Positions 6,185 to 7,701 of a stretch of 7,701 nt of DNA are shown here, piece after piece (position 1 is the first letter of the stretch; the number at the start of each line of letters is the position of its first letter). Origin of the DNA: Nitrospirae bacterium GWC2_56_14 (lineage in GTDB: Bacteria > Nitrospirota > UBA9217); contig MHDY01000061.1 of assembly GCA_001803705.1 (NCBI GenBank), forward strand, positions 21,747-29,447, written 5' to 3'. Under the pieces are notes generated by a model. It searched no databases, was not told where the DNA came from, and saw only the letters and a list, made by a program, of their open reading frames with translations. The position numbers were made by a program, and so were the translations under genes.

Positions 6185-6205
6185 GCCGGGCAGACAGTTC
6201 CCGGC
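6185..6205. promoter_or_regulatory. Inverted repeat at the bioA transcription start
   Basis: GCCGGG (6185-6190) and CCCGGC (6200-6205) form a perfect 6-bp dyad with a 9-bp spacer. It overlaps the predicted bioA start point (near 6203), so it could be an operator placed to block the promoter, or a hairpin if transcription starts slightly further upstream. No known biotin-regulator consensus is recognised. Confidence 0.35.
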
Positions 6206-6209
6206 GCTT

Positions 6210-6237
6210 ATTATATTTCAACAACCCTGTTTGTCAA
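6210..6237 (-). promoter_or_regulatory. bioA promoter
   Basis: On the minus strand, TTGACA (6232-6237) and TATAAT (6210-6215) are perfect consensus boxes with a 16-bp spacer. Start would be near 6203, giving a leader of about 116 nt before the GTG at 6087. That is long for a simple biosynthetic gene. The -35 box is embedded in the dyad at 6227-6247. Confidence 0.82.
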
Positions 6238-6247
6238 TCATAAACAG
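6227..6247. promoter_or_regulatory. Candidate operator dyad between the bioA and htrA promoters
   Basis: CTGTTT (6227-6232) and AAACAG (6242-6247) are a perfect 6-bp inverted repeat with a 9-bp spacer. The 21-bp dyad covers the bioA -35 box and ends 3 bp before the htrA -35 box at 6251, so a dimeric regulator bound here could touch both promoters. It does not match the BirA, BioR or BioQ sites I know. Confidence 0.4.
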
Positions 6248-6250
6248 TGC

Positions 6251-6280
6251 TTGAAAAGCCTGGCTTACTTCTGGTACAAT
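6251..6280 (+). promoter_or_regulatory. htrA promoter
   Basis: TTGAAA (6251-6256, five of six) and TACAAT (6275-6280, five of six) are separated by 18 bp. Start would be near 6287, leaving about 45 nt of leader with a GGAGG ribosome binding site (6315-6319). No clear sigmaE-type (GAACTT/TCTGA) promoter is seen, although many htrA genes are under envelope-stress control. Confidence 0.62.
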
Positions 6281-6331
6281 GCGCTTTGCTGATTGCGGTT
6301 CCTGGGGTTCATCCGGAGGATGTGCATCATT

Positions 6332-7701
6332 ATGATATCCAAAAAGAGATGGTATGTCGCGGCTTCTTTGCTGCTCGTTATCGGTATCCTCGTCGGTCTT
6401 CTCCTTGCATCGCGGTTGAACATCATGTCCCAGCTCACTGCAAAAAATCAGGTGTCGTCCCGGTCCGTCGACACCCTGACACAGTTGAGCGAGGCGCTGT
6501 CGGATGTGGCTGCGGTATCGACCCCTTCGGTCGTCAATATCTCAACAACACGGGTCATCAAGTCGCGCGATGAAGCGCCCTTCGATTTTTTCGACGACCC
6601 CTTCTTCAGGCGGTTCTTCGGCGACCAGTTGCCGCACCAGGATGTGCCGAAGGAACATAAAGAGCAGAGCCTCGGGTCCGGGGTCATCGTTTCCGAGGAC
6701 GGGTACATCATAACGAACAATCATGTGATCGAAAAGGCGCAGGAGATCAAGGTCCTGCTGGGCGATAAGCGGGATTTCAAGGCAAAGCTTATTGGGGCCG
6801 ATCCGAAAACCGATATTGCGGTCATCAAGATCGAAGCCAAAGGGCTGCCCGCGCTTTCCTGGGGGGACGCGAACAAGCTGAAGGTCGGTGAACTCGTGTT
6901 CGCCATCGGGAACCCCTTCGGGCTGAACCAGACGGTGACCATGGGCGTGATCAGCGCCGTGGGACGGGCCAATGTCGGGATTGCCGACTATGAAGATTTT
7001 ATCCAGACCGACGCAGCCATCAACCCCGGTAATTCCGGGGGAGCGCTGCTCAATGCCCGGGGTGAACTGGTCGGCATCAATACGGCCATTATCTCGCGGA
7101 CCGGCGGCTACCAGGGGATCGGTTTTGCGGTGCCGAGCAGCATGGCCCGTCAGGTGATGGACAGCCTGGTCAAATACAATAAAGTGGTCCGGGGCTGGCT
7201 CGGGGTGAGCATCCAGGAGGTGACTTCCGATCTGGCTGAGGAGTTCGGCGTCAGGAACCTCAAGGGAGCGCTGATCAGCCGTGTCATGAAGGGAAGTCCC
7301 GCGGACAAGGCGGGCATCAGGCAGGGCGACGTAATCCTCCAGTATAACGGCAAGGACGTAGAGGACACGGGGCACCTGAGGAACATGGTTTCCCAAACCC
7401 CTATCGCTTCGAAGGTGAAGGTCAGGCTGCTCCGGCAGAAGAAGGAGATCGAGGTCGAGGTCTTGGTGTCCGAACTTCCCCGGAAGCTTGCAGACGCATC
7501 TCCATCGTCGGACGAAGAACCGGGGAATCATGCCGAAAGCAGCGCCCTTGCCGGTCTGGTCGTACGGGAGCTGACGCCCGAGATCGCCGGGCATTTCGGT
7601 CTCGACGAGAGCGAGAAGGGGGTCGTGATCGTCAAGACCGACCCGGACAGCAGGGCGTACGAAGCCGGTATCCGGCCCGGCGATATTATCCTCCAGATCA
7701 A
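6332..7701 (+). CDS. Periplasmic serine protease of the HtrA/Do (DegP-DegQ) family, 3' end cut by the window
   Basis: This envelope quality-control protease degrades misfolded periplasmic proteins and may act as a chaperone. I translated 456 codons. A basic N-terminus and one hydrophobic segment (about 8-27) act as a signal or anchor, without an obvious cleavage site. An S1C trypsin-like domain follows, with the triad His131 (TNNHV), Asp161 (TDIAV) and Ser235 (GNSGG). The Phe-rich stretch 84-97 is typical of the family. PDZ1 spans about 285-380. A polar linker (385-403) leads to PDZ2 (from about 407), truncated after GIRPGDIILQI. Two PDZ domains indicate the DegP/DegQ rather than the DegS type. 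The ATG at 6332 has GGAGG 12 nt upstream. An in-frame ATG at 6320 touches that site directly and is unlikely. The gene diverges from bioA. Confidence 0.96.
   Translation, partial: MISKKRWYVAASLLLVIGILVGLLLASRLNIMSQLTAKNQVSSRSVDTLTQLSEALSDVAAVSTPSVVNISTTRVIKSRDEAPFDFFDDPFFRRFFGDQLPHQDVPKEHKEQSLGSGVIVSEDGYIITNNHVIEKAQEIKVLLGDKRDFKAKLIGADPKTDIAVIKIEAKGLPALSWGDANKLKVGELVFAIGNPFGLNQTVTMGVISAVGRANVGIADYEDFIQTDAAINPGNSGGALLNARGELVGINTAIISRTGGYQGIGFAVPSSMARQVMDSLVKYNKVVRGWLGVSIQEVTSDLAEEFGVRNLKGALISRVMKGSPADKAGIRQGDVILQYNGKDVEDTGHLRNMVSQTPIASKVKVRLLRQKKEIEVEVLVSELPRKLADASPSSDEEPGNHAESSALAGLVVRELTPEIAGHFGLDESEKGVVIVKTDPDSRAYEAGIRPGDIILQI

Noticed and set aside
6227..6247. LexA box or biotin-regulator (BirA, BioR, BioQ) site at the bioA/htrA dyad
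   Set aside because: The spacing CTGT-N13-ACAG is wrong for the E. coli-type LexA box (N8), and the half-sites do not match TTGTAAACC-, TTAT-ATAA- or TGAAC-type biotin-regulator sequences.
6542..7594. A 350-codon open frame antisense to htrA
   Set aside because: Its product is low-complexity, His/Asp/Gly-rich and matches no family I know. The plus strand here encodes a full HtrA catalytic domain and PDZ domain, so this is a GC-driven shadow.

Overview
The window reads as ordinary core chromosome of a Gram-negative bacterium. A periplasmic HtrA/Do protease, a Sec-exported DUF4124 protein and sigma70-type promoters support that. The content (a Zn-ribbon L32, a DUF177-rpmF-plsX-fabH cluster, and a BioA with a cysteine motif) suggests a deltaproteobacterial or Nitrospirota-like lineage. 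That placement is inference from gene content and cannot be proved from this stretch. I see no mobile element, CRISPR array, tRNA or rRNA.

Layout. (1) Positions 1-2392, minus strand: a four-gene cluster read from right to left, DUF177 (YceD-like), rpmF (ribosomal protein L32), plsX (phosphate acyltransferase) and fabH (3-ketoacyl-ACP synthase III, cut by the left edge). It starts from a promoter with perfect consensus boxes at 2364-2392. This is the widespread cluster that places ribosome biogenesis next to the start of fatty acid and phospholipid synthesis. Spacing is tight (18 bp between DUF177 and rpmF, a 4-bp ATGA overlap between plsX and fabH), except for a 79-bp rpmF-plsX gap that holds a hairpin. 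(2) Positions 2559-3791, minus: a 12-helix MFS transporter of the UMF1/Atg22-like type. The 2393-2558 gap downstream of it holds no gene and no convincing terminator. (3) Positions 3792-3949: a divergent intergenic region with a plus-strand promoter and two short palindromes. (4) Positions 3950-4573, plus: a secreted or membrane-tethered DUF4124 protein with two C-terminal membrane helices. (5) Positions 4574-4704: a convergent gap rich in short tandem repeats, ending in a hairpin that contains the bioA stop codon. (6) Positions 4705-6087, minus: bioA, the biotin-pathway aminotransferase, with no other biotin gene in view. (7) Positions 6088-6331: a divergent control region in which the bioA and htrA promoters lie almost back to back, with a 21-bp dyad between them. 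(8) Positions 6332-7701, plus: an HtrA/DegP-like serine protease, cut by the right edge in its second PDZ domain.

I found no clearly new multi-gene system. The points most worth a second look are the shared bioA/htrA control region, the rpmF-plsX hairpin, the repeat-rich convergent gap and the uncharacterised DUF4124 two-helix protein.
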